Below, piece after piece: positions 22,601 to 32,638 of a stretch of DNA of 64,000 bases. A program made the translations under genes and the position numbers. This stretch comes from Enoplolaimus lenunculus (Eukaryota > Nematoda > Enoplea > Enoplida > Thoracostomopsidae): the NCBI GenBank assembly GCA_030248215.1, contig JASANG010001329.1, positions 1-64,000 on the forward strand, read 5' to 3'. The first letter of the stretch is position 1, and each line of letters begins with the position of its first letter. The notes under the pieces are model-generated. The model saw only the letters and a program-made list of their open reading frames with translations, did no database searches and was not told the DNA's origin.

Positions 22601-25600
22601 AGTGCAAACGACGCTCCATTGAATTGCAGAATTTTTAAAAATCTGGGTCCTGCTATTTCTGATTTCATAAGACTGCATATTTAAGTTTTGAAATGCTCAA
22701 AATGCTTAACTGCATTTAAACTTAAGGCCACGTTGTTCCTGTGCTTTGAGAATTGACAGGCTGCTCTTAGAATTGGCAGGCCTCCATTAATATCATAATT
22801 TTACAGGTTAGTAGATCGCTAATACAGTCAGCTAACAAAAAGTCAAAAATAATAGACTTTAGTTTTTGATATAATTACTAAAACTTAAATTCCGATTCCG
22901 ATTCTGGTTCCGACAAAAAAATTTGATTCCGATTCCACTTCCGACAAAATTTACTTCCGGTTATTCCTCGCACCCAAAAACCCTTCAATGCTAAAATTAG
23001 ATTGCTTCTAACTGTAATAATTAGTGAAATAATGTAGAAAGTCCTAATTTAGGCTTAATTAATTATGCAAATTAGCCTGTAGCTAATAAACGACTTACGG
23101 CCGGAATTCCTGCAAGAATTCAATTCCTGTTCCTGCATTTAAAGATGTAGGAACCGGATTTTTCGGTTTTGTGGCAAATTATGCCTAGTCATTTAAACAT
23201 TGGAAACTTTGTCTTTAAAAAATTGTAATTTCGACATGAGTGTTTTTCCAAAAACTTCAATTTTTAATAAACTGTTTCTGTTGTGTTTTTACAAAACTTG
23301 ATTGTAAGATAGCTCAAAGTTTGCTTAATCCGTTTTTGGTGAAGTTTTCTGAAAAGTCCAACAGTAATTCGGTGATGAAAATTATTTCAAATTCCGGTTC
23401 CTGTTCCGGTTCCTGCAAAAAACGCAATTCCTGTTCTTGTTCCTGTTCCGGCAAAATTTAGTTCCTGTTGAAACCCTGCTAGATTGCATTCAAATATCAG
23501 AACGTATCTTATAATTATTCCTTCTGTGGCTGAAGGCACGCAAAGTGTTTACGTGGCAAAGTTTAACATCTCACGCCGATGCATTTCTAACACTTTAACA
23601 ACGTCCGTATTATACTATTCTATGTTTATGTATCGTTGCGGTTAGTTGCAATATTTGTTTGGCCCGTGTTCTTTTTAGAGGCATCCAGTTTCTCGGAGGT
23701 ACTATATAACAAAAGTGGCTAAGATCAAGGATGGGAGTCTCGGTCTCAGCCTCGCTAAGGCCCGGCATTTGGCAGGTCTCGTTTTCTTGAGTCTCGGTGG
23801 TTTGGAACCGACACTAGAAGTCGAGGATTCAGCAAATGCTGGTGAACCTTTAAAAAGCAGAACTTAATATTGTCGAAGCAAGTAAGGCCTGATGAATAAA
23901 ATTTCGCTATGAATCTGTGAATTTTCATACTTATGCAATAATTATTAGCATGTCTTCTGAAAACACAAAAAACTAAAAAACGCAAAAAACTGCGGAAAAA
24001 TATAAGAAATAGTTTGTTTTGAAATTTTTATTTCTTTCGGTGATGACTAAAAGTTGACTGAGACCGAGACTTTTCATGGCAAGGCTCCGCTCATCCCTCG
24101 CTCTGATTAAGGCTATTATTTTCATTTAGGCGTAAGCTTAGTTATAGGCACATTTTTACGCTGAAGTTTAGGCTTAGCGTTAAAAATAATAGAAATATGC
24201 TGAGATATAGTTTGGTACACCCATTCTTAACACTCGTCACCTGTATCTGGTTTTTTAGCGTTATTGTAACCCAATAACAATTGTGAACATACACGGTCAC
24301 ATGCAAACATTTACTGTACATGTGTGATAGAAAAAATATGTAAAAGTAAGTCAAACAGTTTGATGGTACTTGGCATGAATACGAACCGGTGGAAATTCTG
24401 TCAAGTTTTTAAAAATAATATCCGGCAAGTTAAAATACCAGAGCCGGAGCCGGGCATTAGGTTTTTTGCCGGAGCCGGGTATTAGATTTTTTGCCGCAGC
24501 CGGAGCCGGATATCCGGTCGTACCCTGATATATATTGGGCGTCTGTGATCAACTTTCATTTTGTTTCGGTGATATTTTACCGCTTTTTATTTTTTGGTAA
24601 CAATTTCGACTGTTTCCCCCCTTAGCTACGTCTTTGACTTTACTCTTCTTTTTCAGAAAAATTCGGATAACAATTCTCGGGAGGAACAGATTAAATACGG
24701 AATATTTTTTGATGATGACTACGACTATTTGCAACATTTAAGAGATGTGAACGAAGTAAGTGCGGATGTAATGTTTATTACGTGATTTACTTTAAACAAT
24801 ATTTACTGGACTATGTACGTATATATTACCCCGCAGAAATCTTAAATTTGTTCAGCATTAACGTGTAGATTCTGAGTATATTGGAACGACAAATATTATT
24901 TAGAATTGGAATGGAATTGCTATGCAATGAGGGATCGAGATAAGTAATAATGTTAAAGTAATAATAGGCATGCTTCGTATTTTGTTTGATAAAAGCTTCG
25001 ATGAAAAGTATTGACAATATATTTTTGTTTAGGTAGCATCACTGGAGCCTGTCGAGGAGCGCTTTAGAATCAGTACCGATGGAAAAATCGTACCGTTGGA
25101 TATTCCAGTAGGTGAAAATGCATTTTTCTGTTGACATCAATGCTATTACTTAAAAGTTTTTTCTGTGGGAATTGACACGTTCCAAACCTTTACAACTCAC
25201 AAGGCTTAGCGAGCATGTTTTAGTTCATGTCAGGTTCTTGTGTTATCTTAGTTCACGCCTGTAAGCGTTGGTGGAAAATTGGTGTTCAAGTTTGTGGAGG
25301 AATAGTTTGTTACGTTGTGACTGTGTCCTAAAATTAGTTTTCGTTATACAGCACAAGGCTTAAAATATAATTTTTTATGATTTTTAAGATTCAACCCCTA
25401 AATAGTAGTGCTTAGGCTTACGCTTAGGTTACAATTTTGTTACAAAATTAAAATGTTCAAATTACTGAAAATCAACCTGCAACGATACACTCCCTTATAT
25501 AATATCATGTGTACACTGTTGAAGCAAACGTTAAATAAACAACATTGGAACAATGTCAGATATAGTTTGTTACGTACAACTGGCCAAGATTTTTCGCAGC

Positions 25601-28600
25601 AGTAAAAATTTAGTATGTCCGGAAAATTTTCCTCGCCTTCTGTAGAAATGTGCCAGCTGCCTCTGCTAAGAATTCCTAGTGGCAGGACTGTAAATATTAT
25701 GCGGATGTTCATAGTGCAAATCGAGAAATACGGCGCCTCTGGTTAAACTCGTATAAATCTGGATAGTAATTATAAATAACGATTGTGTTTTTGAGTTTAG
25801 ACTTCATCCAACATTAATTTATCATCATCTGTGTTCGAGTCTTGTGTAGAACGCGAAACTGGTGTTTTGGAACGGGCTATAACCGATACTGGTATTTTTA
25901 TTATTTTGACATATCTTTTTTGATTTGTTCATTTGTATTTACACTTTTTGTCTTTTTTGCTATTGTGTTTGTATATATTCTGTACTGATGTAAGCTTTTT
26001 GTGCGTATCGATAAGCGTCATGATTTATCAAATGTCAGTGTGCCTAGTTGATTGCTTACAGCTGAATTTCAATTTTAGGCTTACATTTGGATTGGGATCC
26101 AGACGTTATGGCAGCTCTGGATGACGATTTTGATTATGAAGCTCCGGGCAATGAGCTTGAAGATGATTTTGTGGAACTTGCGAAAGGCGATAAAGACGCC
26201 AGTAACGATTCTGTGATGCAACCAGAAACTAACGAATCGAGTGAACAAACTATGCAAAGGTTAGTAAGTGGCGCAGTATTGGCATGATCTTAAGTTGAAA
26301 ATTTTGGTTACTATTACAGTTAAAAGTAAAACTCCTAAGTCAGGAAATTACAGTTCTAACATTTATGTGTGTAACTGCAGGGATCGACTGAATATCCGCT
26401 ATATCCGGTTAACATCCAGTTAAGGTGAAAAAATTACTATCCGGCTCACAAGATTCCGGTATTTAACAAAATTAATGTCCGGTAGAGTTTAACACATACC
26501 TTTGAGCTTTATGTTCGTACATTATGCCGAATTCTGATAATTGCACCTAGCTGCTTACAAATCATTGCTAATTTCGTTTTATCGCGTCAAATTGTAAGAA
26601 AGGTGATGTTACACCCTTTAAAATTAAATTGAAATATTGATATCAAAGTGATTGCCAAGTTCTAATTTGAAATTTGGACTTAATTTCGATCAAATGTCAC
26701 ATTATTGTACAAGAAATAAGACCAACTTATCTCTTGTTGCAGTTATCTGGGCTCTGTTTTTACCACTGATAATCAAGGAATTGTTAATCAAGCAGCTGTT
26801 ATTTTTATTTCAAGGTTTTTGAAAAGTATGCATCTTAGCGAAGAAAATTCAACAGAGATATCGCAGTTTGTTGCAAGCGATAGCTCATCAAATGAAAACA
26901 CCAATAGAACTATGCCAGCGCAAGTTAATGATAGTCAGGTATCTCGTTCTGATTCCGACTCATCGTGTTCTGAAGAAGGCAACATATCTACAGAGGGCCC
27001 CGAGATGGGAGTTATGTTGCCGGAGGTAAACGAATTAGAACACGATGGCTTTGAAACAAAATCACGGTTCACCGAGTATTCGCTAACCTCATCGGTAATG
27101 CATCGAACTATGGGACTTCAAATGGTCGACCAAATATTTGAAAAGGTTGGTTGTTTATGATAACTGAAACATTCTATTTCATTTAGGATTGATTTTCTAG
27201 TTTAAGTAACATATTAGCTTAATTGGTTAAGCCTAGATTAGGGCTTTTTAAATTGTTTCACTGATTATTAGGGTTACAAGTGATTTGATTTCAGCACTAA
27301 AGGGTTTTTGAGCGCAAAACTAACTACTAACTAATTTAGATATTAGCCATGCCAGCTATAGCAGATAGGTTGGGGAATATATCATTTTTATAAGTGTTTG
27401 TGCTGGGCATGAGACATTTAAATAGCATTTTGCAGTTGGAACACTTTCGAATTATTTAGCTACTCAACAATTAGTATGTAGTTGTGTAAGTTGTGACAAT
27501 AAGGCTAGTCTCTTATACCAACGGGTTTACTATACAATGAAGTGTTGCGGATCATAGTGTGCTAAGTTTTCGAAGAACTTAACTTTCCAAGTAAATGTGG
27601 TGTAGTGCTTATTTTCACTTAAAACGTGTGAACATGCGTTATAAGCTTGCAAGTTCAACTGGGCAAGTAGAAAAAGGTAAATTGTTCTTTATAAGCTTGG
27701 CTGTTTAACTAGACTGATTAAAAAAGTAAGTATGTTTAAACTGCACTCAATATAATATGTAGTTTTTTTCAACTACGAGTGTTTAATTTTATTTTCAGGT
27801 TTAGTCGGGTGTTTGACTATAACGGGCTAAAAACTGCAGATTTTTACGATACGTAACAACACGTTACGTCAGTTTAGACAACATCATGTACCAGCCAGAT
27901 CTAATGATTTTGTACATTTTGTTAGCTTTGGCCATTTTTTGCGGTGATTGGCAGTTTTATCCACTTGGACCCAAGTGTCACCTAGAGTTTTAGTTAAATA
28001 CGGACGCCAACCGTCATAGTTAACAGACATTAGGTGCAAACCTTCTGCTTTAATTGTATATAAGCCTAGAATAATGCAATTTGATAGGCGTATTGTATTT
28101 TTGATTATTGCAGTTCTATGAACAATATGACGATGAAGAAATTGGCGAGTTGGACGATGACTTTTTGCCAGAACCTATTCAAGGTCATGAGGATCCAAAT
28201 TCTAACCGGATTGCAAGTCTTTGTGAGCAATTTAAAAACGTCGAATCAATCTCGAGGTAAAAACCAAAATTTCTCAGCCGTTCATTAGCTAGAGCCTAAT
28301 TTGAATCAAAGGTTTTTGGGTACGTGGAATCTGAATTTAACGTTTATAGGTCTTCAAAACAAGTAAGTGTATAGCATATTTTAAGGTTACAAGTGAGTTG
28401 ATTTTAGTACTAAAGCGTTTTTTGGTGCGAATAATTTGAACAAATTGTTATAAATACAAATAAAACAGATAAATAATTAGGTAGCTACTAACTAACTTCA
28501 AATTTCGCACTCCATGAGCTCGAGACTTACCGGACAGCGATTCCACAGATCAATGGCGAAGCTTCCTGGGTTGACACGCAATTTCTGTTTTCAAAATCAT

Positions 28601-30310
28601 CTGTTGTGTTTGCGCAAAATCATCTGCGCTAACGTTCGGTGTCTGCTAGATGTTACTTTCTAAGCTTTCTATTGCCTAACGCAATCATGAAGCACCCCAC
28701 CCTTGTTTTATTATGTTGTGTTTGCTGTCTTTAGTTTTGACATTCTTGATAACTCTTAGATTATTATACATTCTAACCCTGTAGTTTGCATTGGTCTTTT
28801 TGTTTTCTATAGGTTTGCAGTACCCGAGCCTCAAGCGGATCAAGCGGAGCTATCTAAACAACTCAGTGAGCGCCAAGTGGAAGAAATGTGTCAAGTCATG
28901 GTCGACGAAGAAAACGCAGGGAAACAAGATAAATGGGATTGCGAATCAGTTTTGTGTAAGGTCGAATTGGGTAGCAAAGTACACTGGGTCGGGCTACTCG
29001 GTATTTCTAATTATTCGTGATAGTTTTATATTTTTAATGTATCCCATGGTTGCGTGCAAGCATTTCAACATTTTTTGCGGTAGAAAGATAAATTTAGTAC
29101 TGTGTTGACACGACTGTACTGGAGTTTTTTCGGTGAATTAAAACCAAGGTCACTTTATGTACTATGTCAGATCGATGATTGTAGAGTCCCCCTCATTTAT
29201 ACTTGGCATAAAAAGGCTTACCTGTGCCTGAGGGTATTGTGGAGAAAAGTGTGCAATAGCTGTAAAATGCAGTAATAACAGGCGCAACCGCGATTACTAA
29301 GTACTTGATTCTGACCGTGACTGTATGACTTTCATTGTTTGTATTTCAGCAACATACTCCAATATGTATAATCATCCAACCCTAATCAAAGAAGCGCCCA
29401 CCGGAAACGGTAAACGTCGAAAAAGTCTAAATCAAGCTCCTGCTCTTCAAGTCAATCCTAAAACTGGTTTGCCAGTTGGGGTGCTGAGGTCTAAAACTTT
29501 GCCAGTGGAACAGCTGAACTTAGAAAGTGAAGTCCCACCCTCAGGTTTTGATCAGCGCACAATGGCAACTGGTATTTCTGGAAAAAGTCAAGCATCAACG
29601 TTTAGGCCGAAAAACGAATCGCTGGGAGACAAGAAAGTTCGGAAAAATGCAGTGAAGGAAGAGAGAAAGGTAAGCTATTACGTTTGTGTTGTTTTTAAGG
29701 GGTGAAATTAACAAACATTGAAGCGTTTTGGTAATGTGAGAATAGTACCGTTTTTTGAAATTTAAGCATTGCAATAGCCGATCCTAGCGATTAAATGACC
29801 GAATAAATTTTAAATTTTGATTTCGGGGTATGCGTGTTAGCAATGTCTATCGACTTAGTACAGCACTAAAATTTGCTATTTCACGTCTTTTCGACATTGT
29901 GCTCATATACAAGTTAACGTAGAATATGTATTTCGATTATTTTTGGAAACCCAACTTCGGGCTGTGTTGAAAATCTTTGTGAACTTAGTGGAGGTATTAT
30001 GTGTTGTAGCAGAGGTGCCATTGCGATATGCATCTTGACTGTTTTATTTCACACACATTACAAATTATTTATTAGTACCAAATTTCGAATGAACTAACAA
30101 TTCGGGCAAAACGGTGATGTGATGTAAACCCTGATGTTCCCTATTTTCTTGAAAGTGATCGGTAATTATAATTGCGTAGAACAATTTCTTTTTCAGCAGC
30201 GGAGAATCGAAAAGAAAGCTAACAAGATAGCATTTAAAGAAGAGTCAATGAGACTAACTGCGGAACGTTTAAATGTTGCCTCGAACTTGTCTGGTGTTAA
30301 ACTTTTATGA
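16601..30310 (+). CDS. LTV1: LTV1, 40S ribosomal subunit assembly factor
   Basis: LTV1 is a late 40S biogenesis factor that binds uS3/uS10 on the pre-40S beak and is released by CK1 phosphorylation. Ten exons fit in phase: 16601-16744, 24657-24755, 25033-25107, 25801-25891, 26079-26259, 26815-27145, 28114-28256, 28813-28955, 29350-29669 and 30197-30310 (stop TGA 30308-30310). They total 1641 nt, 546 residues, against 475 in human. Family blocks in order: KKKFIEKKKAVTFNLVHRSQ, EEQIKYGIFFDDDYDYLQHL, LDWDPDVMAALDDDFDYEAP, ETKSRFTEYSLTSSV, FYEQYDDEEIGELDDDF, KWDCESVLSTYSN, KNESLGDKKVRKNAVKEERK and RRIEKKANKIAFK. The first exon with the ATG was not found; in the human protein only a few residues precede this block. 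Exon 1 of the list ends in a small glutamine run (QQQQQ). The extra length sits in a serine/acidic insert in exon 26815-27145. All introns are GT..AG. Confidence 0.95.
17440..17520. repeat. CCCGGA hexamer cluster in LTV1 intron
   Basis: cccggacccggacccgg and cccgaacccggacgcgg flank about 30 bp of AT-rich sequence, like the hexamer boxes of the MITEs but with no recognisable CAGGG end. A gtatgtac microsatellite follows at 17523-17570. Confidence 0.4.
17700..17909. mobile_element. hexamer-box (TTCCGG) MITE, right part
   Basis: It shares tggcaatcgccgaaaataaa, ccatcgaaggtag and gaatacctatctccagctag with the reverse of 13117-13481, and ends TTCCGGTTGCACCCTG at 17909. The left terminus is missing or lies before 17700. 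Confidence 0.6.
17918..17975. mobile_element. left end of another hexamer-box MITE
   Basis: CAGGGTGCGACCCGATATCC followed by ggctccggcaaaaatcc is a typical left end, starting 8 bp after the right end of the previous copy. No matching right end was found nearby. Confidence 0.5.
18190..19660 (+). mobile_element. 5'-truncated non-LTR retrotransposon with RNase H, broken
   Basis: This is the 3' part of a LINE ORF2. An RNase H domain carries the four acidic residues in context: CYTDGS (18331), QTEILAI, IISDSQAAL and GNDLADELA. A C-terminal finger CSECNVSETAEHFLCVC follows. The frame has a stop near 18280, a frameshift at about 18645 (WVGYRV versus GWVPGHSN) and a TAA in the second copy of an internal 366 bp duplication. 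The open frame ends at 19536-19538. The 3' end fades into TCTA/TTTA repeats near 19640, a common LINE tail. RNase H plus a finger of this form points to the I/R1/Jockey-like groups. It lies inside the LTV1 intron and is clearly inactive. Confidence 0.85.
18667..19398 (+). repeat. 366 bp tandem duplication inside the LINE relic
   Basis: The segment 18667-19032 is repeated at 19033-19398 with few differences. The period is exactly 366 bp, divisible by three. In the second copy CGCTTAAGA has become CGCTAAAGA, giving an in-frame stop. Confidence 0.9.
19800..21610 (-). pseudogene. decayed hAT-like transposase (BED finger type)
   Basis: Read on the minus strand from 21610, a frame gives WIQFVYRNGNKDGSIIGIIC and KTCRQVAATKRK, resembling a BED finger start (W..F..IICKTC..VA). 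Near 21180-21070 another frame gives VCVRYVLNHKADKICERLLK followed by LAPIVDYIEWFNVLTESFCA, like the C..H.LN region of hAT transposases. A third stretch at 20240-20040 reads FLQPSDQSLHELFTDTDEQK. Frames shift several times, a 60 bp direct duplication lies at 20965-21075, and a MITE at 20591-20816 splits it. Family assignment is by eye and moderate. Confidence 0.45.
20591..20816. mobile_element. hexamer-box (ATTCGG) MITE within the transposase relic
   Basis: The ends are CAGGATGGCATCGAATCC and TAACCATTGTTGCCACCTG, with repeated ATTCGG/CCGAAT boxes. The flanks GTGTGAGC and GTTTGAGC agree at 7 of 8 positions, an 8 bp target duplication. Confidence 0.7.
21912..22200. repeat. repeat head plus satellite-like monomers
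   Basis: taccagtcgtagtgggactac and the following gagcgaagctcaaacacacg match 2191-2235. Two partial monomers of the 12460 array follow in reverse sense (ttagctaactattcataatcggtttt..ggtttgtaaacaattta). Confidence 0.6.
22228..22965. mobile_element. hexamer-box (ATTCCG) MITE fragments
   Basis: A left end TAGGGTTCCAACG with attccgattccgg boxes starts at 22228. Matching boxes in the opposite half (ccgattccgattctggttcc..ccacttccgac) lie at 22890-22960. The right CAGGG-type end is cut off by another satellite monomer at 22966-23090. Confidence 0.45.
23095..23478. mobile_element. hexamer-box (CCTGTT) MITE
   Basis: Boxes read aattcctgttcctg at the left, and ccggttcctgttccgg plus ttcctgttcttgttcctgtt at the right. 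The end is GTTGAAACCCTG. The same architecture as the CTCCGG copies is kept with a different hexamer. Confidence 0.55.
24425..24527. mobile_element. short hexamer-box (GGAGCC) MITE remnant
   Basis: agagccggagccgg boxes alternate with ttttttgcc spacers. The right end is CCGGTCGTACCCTG. No core is left between the boxes. Confidence 0.5.
26375..26485. mobile_element. hexamer-box MITE relic in LTV1 intron
   Basis: CAGGGATCGACTGAATATCC followed by tatccggtta and atccggctcac repeats resembles a left end and its boxes. The right end is not visible. Confidence 0.35.
27190..27345. repeat. single satellite monomer in LTV1 intron
   Basis: gcttaattggttaagcctag, then agggttacaagtgatttgat and gcactaaagggtttt, follow the monomer order of the 12460 array. 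A second diverged monomer lies at 28275-28500 in the next intron. Confidence 0.6.
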
Positions 30311-30555
30311 TAAAGCGAACGTTTTATATTTAATCGCGGTTTGGCACGCTAATAGTAGGACAAGACTTGAAACGTGAGTCTTGTTTTGGCATTAAATCAA
30401 TGTCAAATTAAGGTCTATCACTTAATTTTTGTAAAATGCTCCCGTATCTTTAGCACATTTTTTAAATTTAATGGGCGGAAAATGTTCAAAAGAAACTTTT
30501 GTCAGCGCTAAAACATTGTGAAAATAAATAGCGTGCTTCGTCGTACCCCAGTGTT

Positions 30556-30726
30556 GGTCCATGTATACAACAGGGCCGGAACAGTAGTATAAGCATATTC
30601 CTAAGCCTAAATCTAAGCGTATGGATGAGCCTATTCCTAAGCCTAAGCAAAAAATAGTCTAAAGCTTAAACTGACTCTATTATAGCACCTCCGGAAAACG
30701 ATACGGTCCTGTTCTATACATGGGTC
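30556..30726 (+). mobile_element. GCCTAA MITE upstream of the LINE
   Basis: The left end is ggtccatgtatacaacaggg and the right end gttctatacatgggtc, with attcctaagcctaaatctaa between them. The flanks CCAGTGTT and TTAGTATT differ only by transitions. Confidence 0.6.
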
Positions 30727-30811
30727 TTAGTATTGATAATATGTTTTGTTTTTCATTGGTTTGAGAATATTATCAATATCAGGGCATTAATATTTACTTT
30801 TATATTAAATA

Positions 30812-32584
30812 ATGCCTACAACCAGTGATCACGATGTCATTGGTATTGCTGGAGGCGGCAGTATTTTGTCGGAGGAGACTTCCACCTTAACTGATCAACC
30901 ACAAACCCCAATGGACACGGCAGCAATTGATCACAATCAGGATTACGACGTCGAGGGTAATAATGATGCAAATGAATTAAAAGGGGACTATGCGAACTTA
31001 TTACGGTCTAGAACACTCTATGTAACTAATCTTAAATATCATGGTCTTAATAACTTAACGTGCGTAGAAGTGCTGAACGCTGTTAATAAGGTTTTCACTG
31101 TCCAGGGTGGTGAGAAGTTTAGTAATAGTGTTAAAATTATTTTCCCATCCAAGGACATTGCATCTATAGCAGCGGGTAAATCAATTAAAATTGGGGACTC
31201 GGAGGTAATTCTAGAAATTCCTCGCGACGCAACATTGCAATCTCCTTTTATTGTTCGAACTTTACATCTATATGGCGTCCCCTTTGAAGTTCCGGATAAA
31301 GCGCTACAGTCGTTCTTAGCTGCTCAAAATATTCAGTGCTTGCAACCTGGTCGTTTCATCAAGCATCGAGGAAGTGAATACATCTCAAGTGGTCGAAGTT
31401 TCTTAGTCCAGATCCGCCGCGACTATAAAATACCTCCTCGGCTCCAATGGTGCGATCCTCATTTTAGGCGCGGATATATTATAATTCGGGCATGGTACCC
31501 GGGTATGGGTCGGTATTGCAAATCATGTTATAAATTTGGACATGAACAATTAGATTGTGTTGATTTTCCTGCTTTGAACAACACTGAAGTGGACACGAAC
31601 TCAGCTAAACAACAACAAGAAGAGCAAGAACCCAAACAACAGTCACAACAACAGCAGCAACAGAAACAACAAATACAACAACAACAATTACAACAACAAC
31701 GGCAACAAATGAAAGCCGGGATAGACAAGGATCGCAGCAAGTTAAATACAAACAAGCAGTTTCTTGATATCAGTAACTTTATTATGGGGTTAATCAAAAA
31801 TATTCAGTCCAGCATTAACAATGATATTATTGTGAGAGAACCATTAGCTTTAGTCATCAATGGAAAGCTGGATTTGACTAAACTGCCAGAATCCGGGAAA
31901 TCTTTTCTCAATTTTTCTGCTTGGTATAGATATTTGCATTTGAAACGATCGATGTCTCCGCCATTTCACCCTGAGGGTGAAGACGTTAAAACATTTTTTG
32001 ATTCGAAACATCCAAGCAATTATCGTCTCTCGAATTTCCATGTTGACAATCCAGTATCTGTTTGGGGCGAGTCTTTCTCATCTCCTGAAAAATTTGTCGC
32101 AGTGTGGAAGGCGAGATTCAGTGGTCGCAAAGATATCGAAGAGAAGGTTTGGGGAACAGACGATCCTAAATCAATAAAATTTTTACATAGTCAGATAGTT
32201 TGGCCGGGCACAACGTTACATTATTTGTGTATCGTTTTCGAATTAATTTATACGATTTGTTTTGCACGAGCACAACAATGTGATGTGATTGGGCGCACAC
32301 TATTGTCAACAGAGGGTCTATTGGTTGAGACTGTACCTGGGCCGGGGCCTTGGAGCTGCGGCCGTGGACACTCTGATAATCGAGCTCAAAATAGAGTTAC
32401 CTGGCGTCCTGGCAGTTTAAACTTAAATGGTGACTGTCAGACTCTTGTGCGAGAACACATTATGTTACGAAAGGTGAGAACAGTAAGCACATCGTCTGAT
32501 ATATCTTCTCGCGTTACAGGTGTTAAGCGGTTGTATGAAGAGTCAGATGTGATTAGTGGCAAAAAGCCAAACATTGCAATGTGA
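30812..32584 (+). CDS. LINE ORF1: zinc knuckle protein with C-terminal NADAR-like domain
   Basis: This 590-residue ORF1 comes from a Tx1-type LINE. Residues about 66-235 form the ORF1 nucleic-acid binding region (RTLYVTNLKYHG..TLHLYGVPFEVPDKAL). A perfect C-x2-C-x4-H-x4-C knuckle is at 236-249 (CKSCYKFGHEQLDC). A glutamine-rich linker covers about 262-300. Residues about 393-545 look like NADAR/YbiA: FFDSK..YRLSNF (395-409), then SSPEKFVAVWKA with Glu426 and Lys433 spaced as in the family motif SEHYFQAQK, then K..LHSQIVW, TLLSTEGLLVE (496-506), W514-S-C-G and a later NR. The order and spacing fit a complete domain. NADAR enzymes hydrolyse N-glycosidic bonds in nucleotides or ADP-ribose on DNA; activity here is inference. 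No stop or frameshift is seen. The start ATG at 30812 is the first in frame. Confidence 0.85.
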   Translation: MPTTSDHDVIGIAGGGSILSEETSTLTDQPQTPMDTAAIDHNQDYDVEGNNDANELKGDYANLLRSRTLYVTNLKYHGLNNLTCVEVLNAVNKVFTVQGGEKFSNSVKIIFPSKDIASIAAGKSIKIGDSEVILEIPRDATLQSPFIVRTLHLYGVPFEVPDKALQSFLAAQNIQCLQPGRFIKHRGSEYISSGRSFLVQIRRDYKIPPRLQWCDPHFRRGYIIIRAWYPGMGRYCKSCYKFGHEQLDCVDFPALNNTEVDTNSAKQQQEEQEPKQQSQQQQQQKQQIQQQQLQQQRQQMKAGIDKDRSKLNTNKQFLDISNFIMGLIKNIQSSINNDIIVREPLALVINGKLDLTKLPESGKSFLNFSAWYRYLHLKRSMSPPFHPEGEDVKTFFDSKHPSNYRLSNFHVDNPVSVWGESFSSPEKFVAVWKARFSGRKDIEEKVWGTDDPKSIKFLHSQIVWPGTTLHYLCIVFELIYTICFARAQQCDVIGRTLLSTEGLLVETVPGPGPWSCGRGHSDNRAQNRVTWRPGSLNLNGDCQTLVREHIMLRKVRTVSTSSDISSRVTGVKRLYEESDVISGKKPNIAM

Positions 32585-32638
32585 ACGTGCATTTTTTTTT
32601 GTTTTACATGCCTTAAATTGATATGAAAGAGAGTCAAT

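Noticed and set aside
31528-31797. Minus-strand cysteine-rich frame opposite ORF1
   Set aside because: It is the antisense of the glutamine codons of the LINE ORF1 linker.
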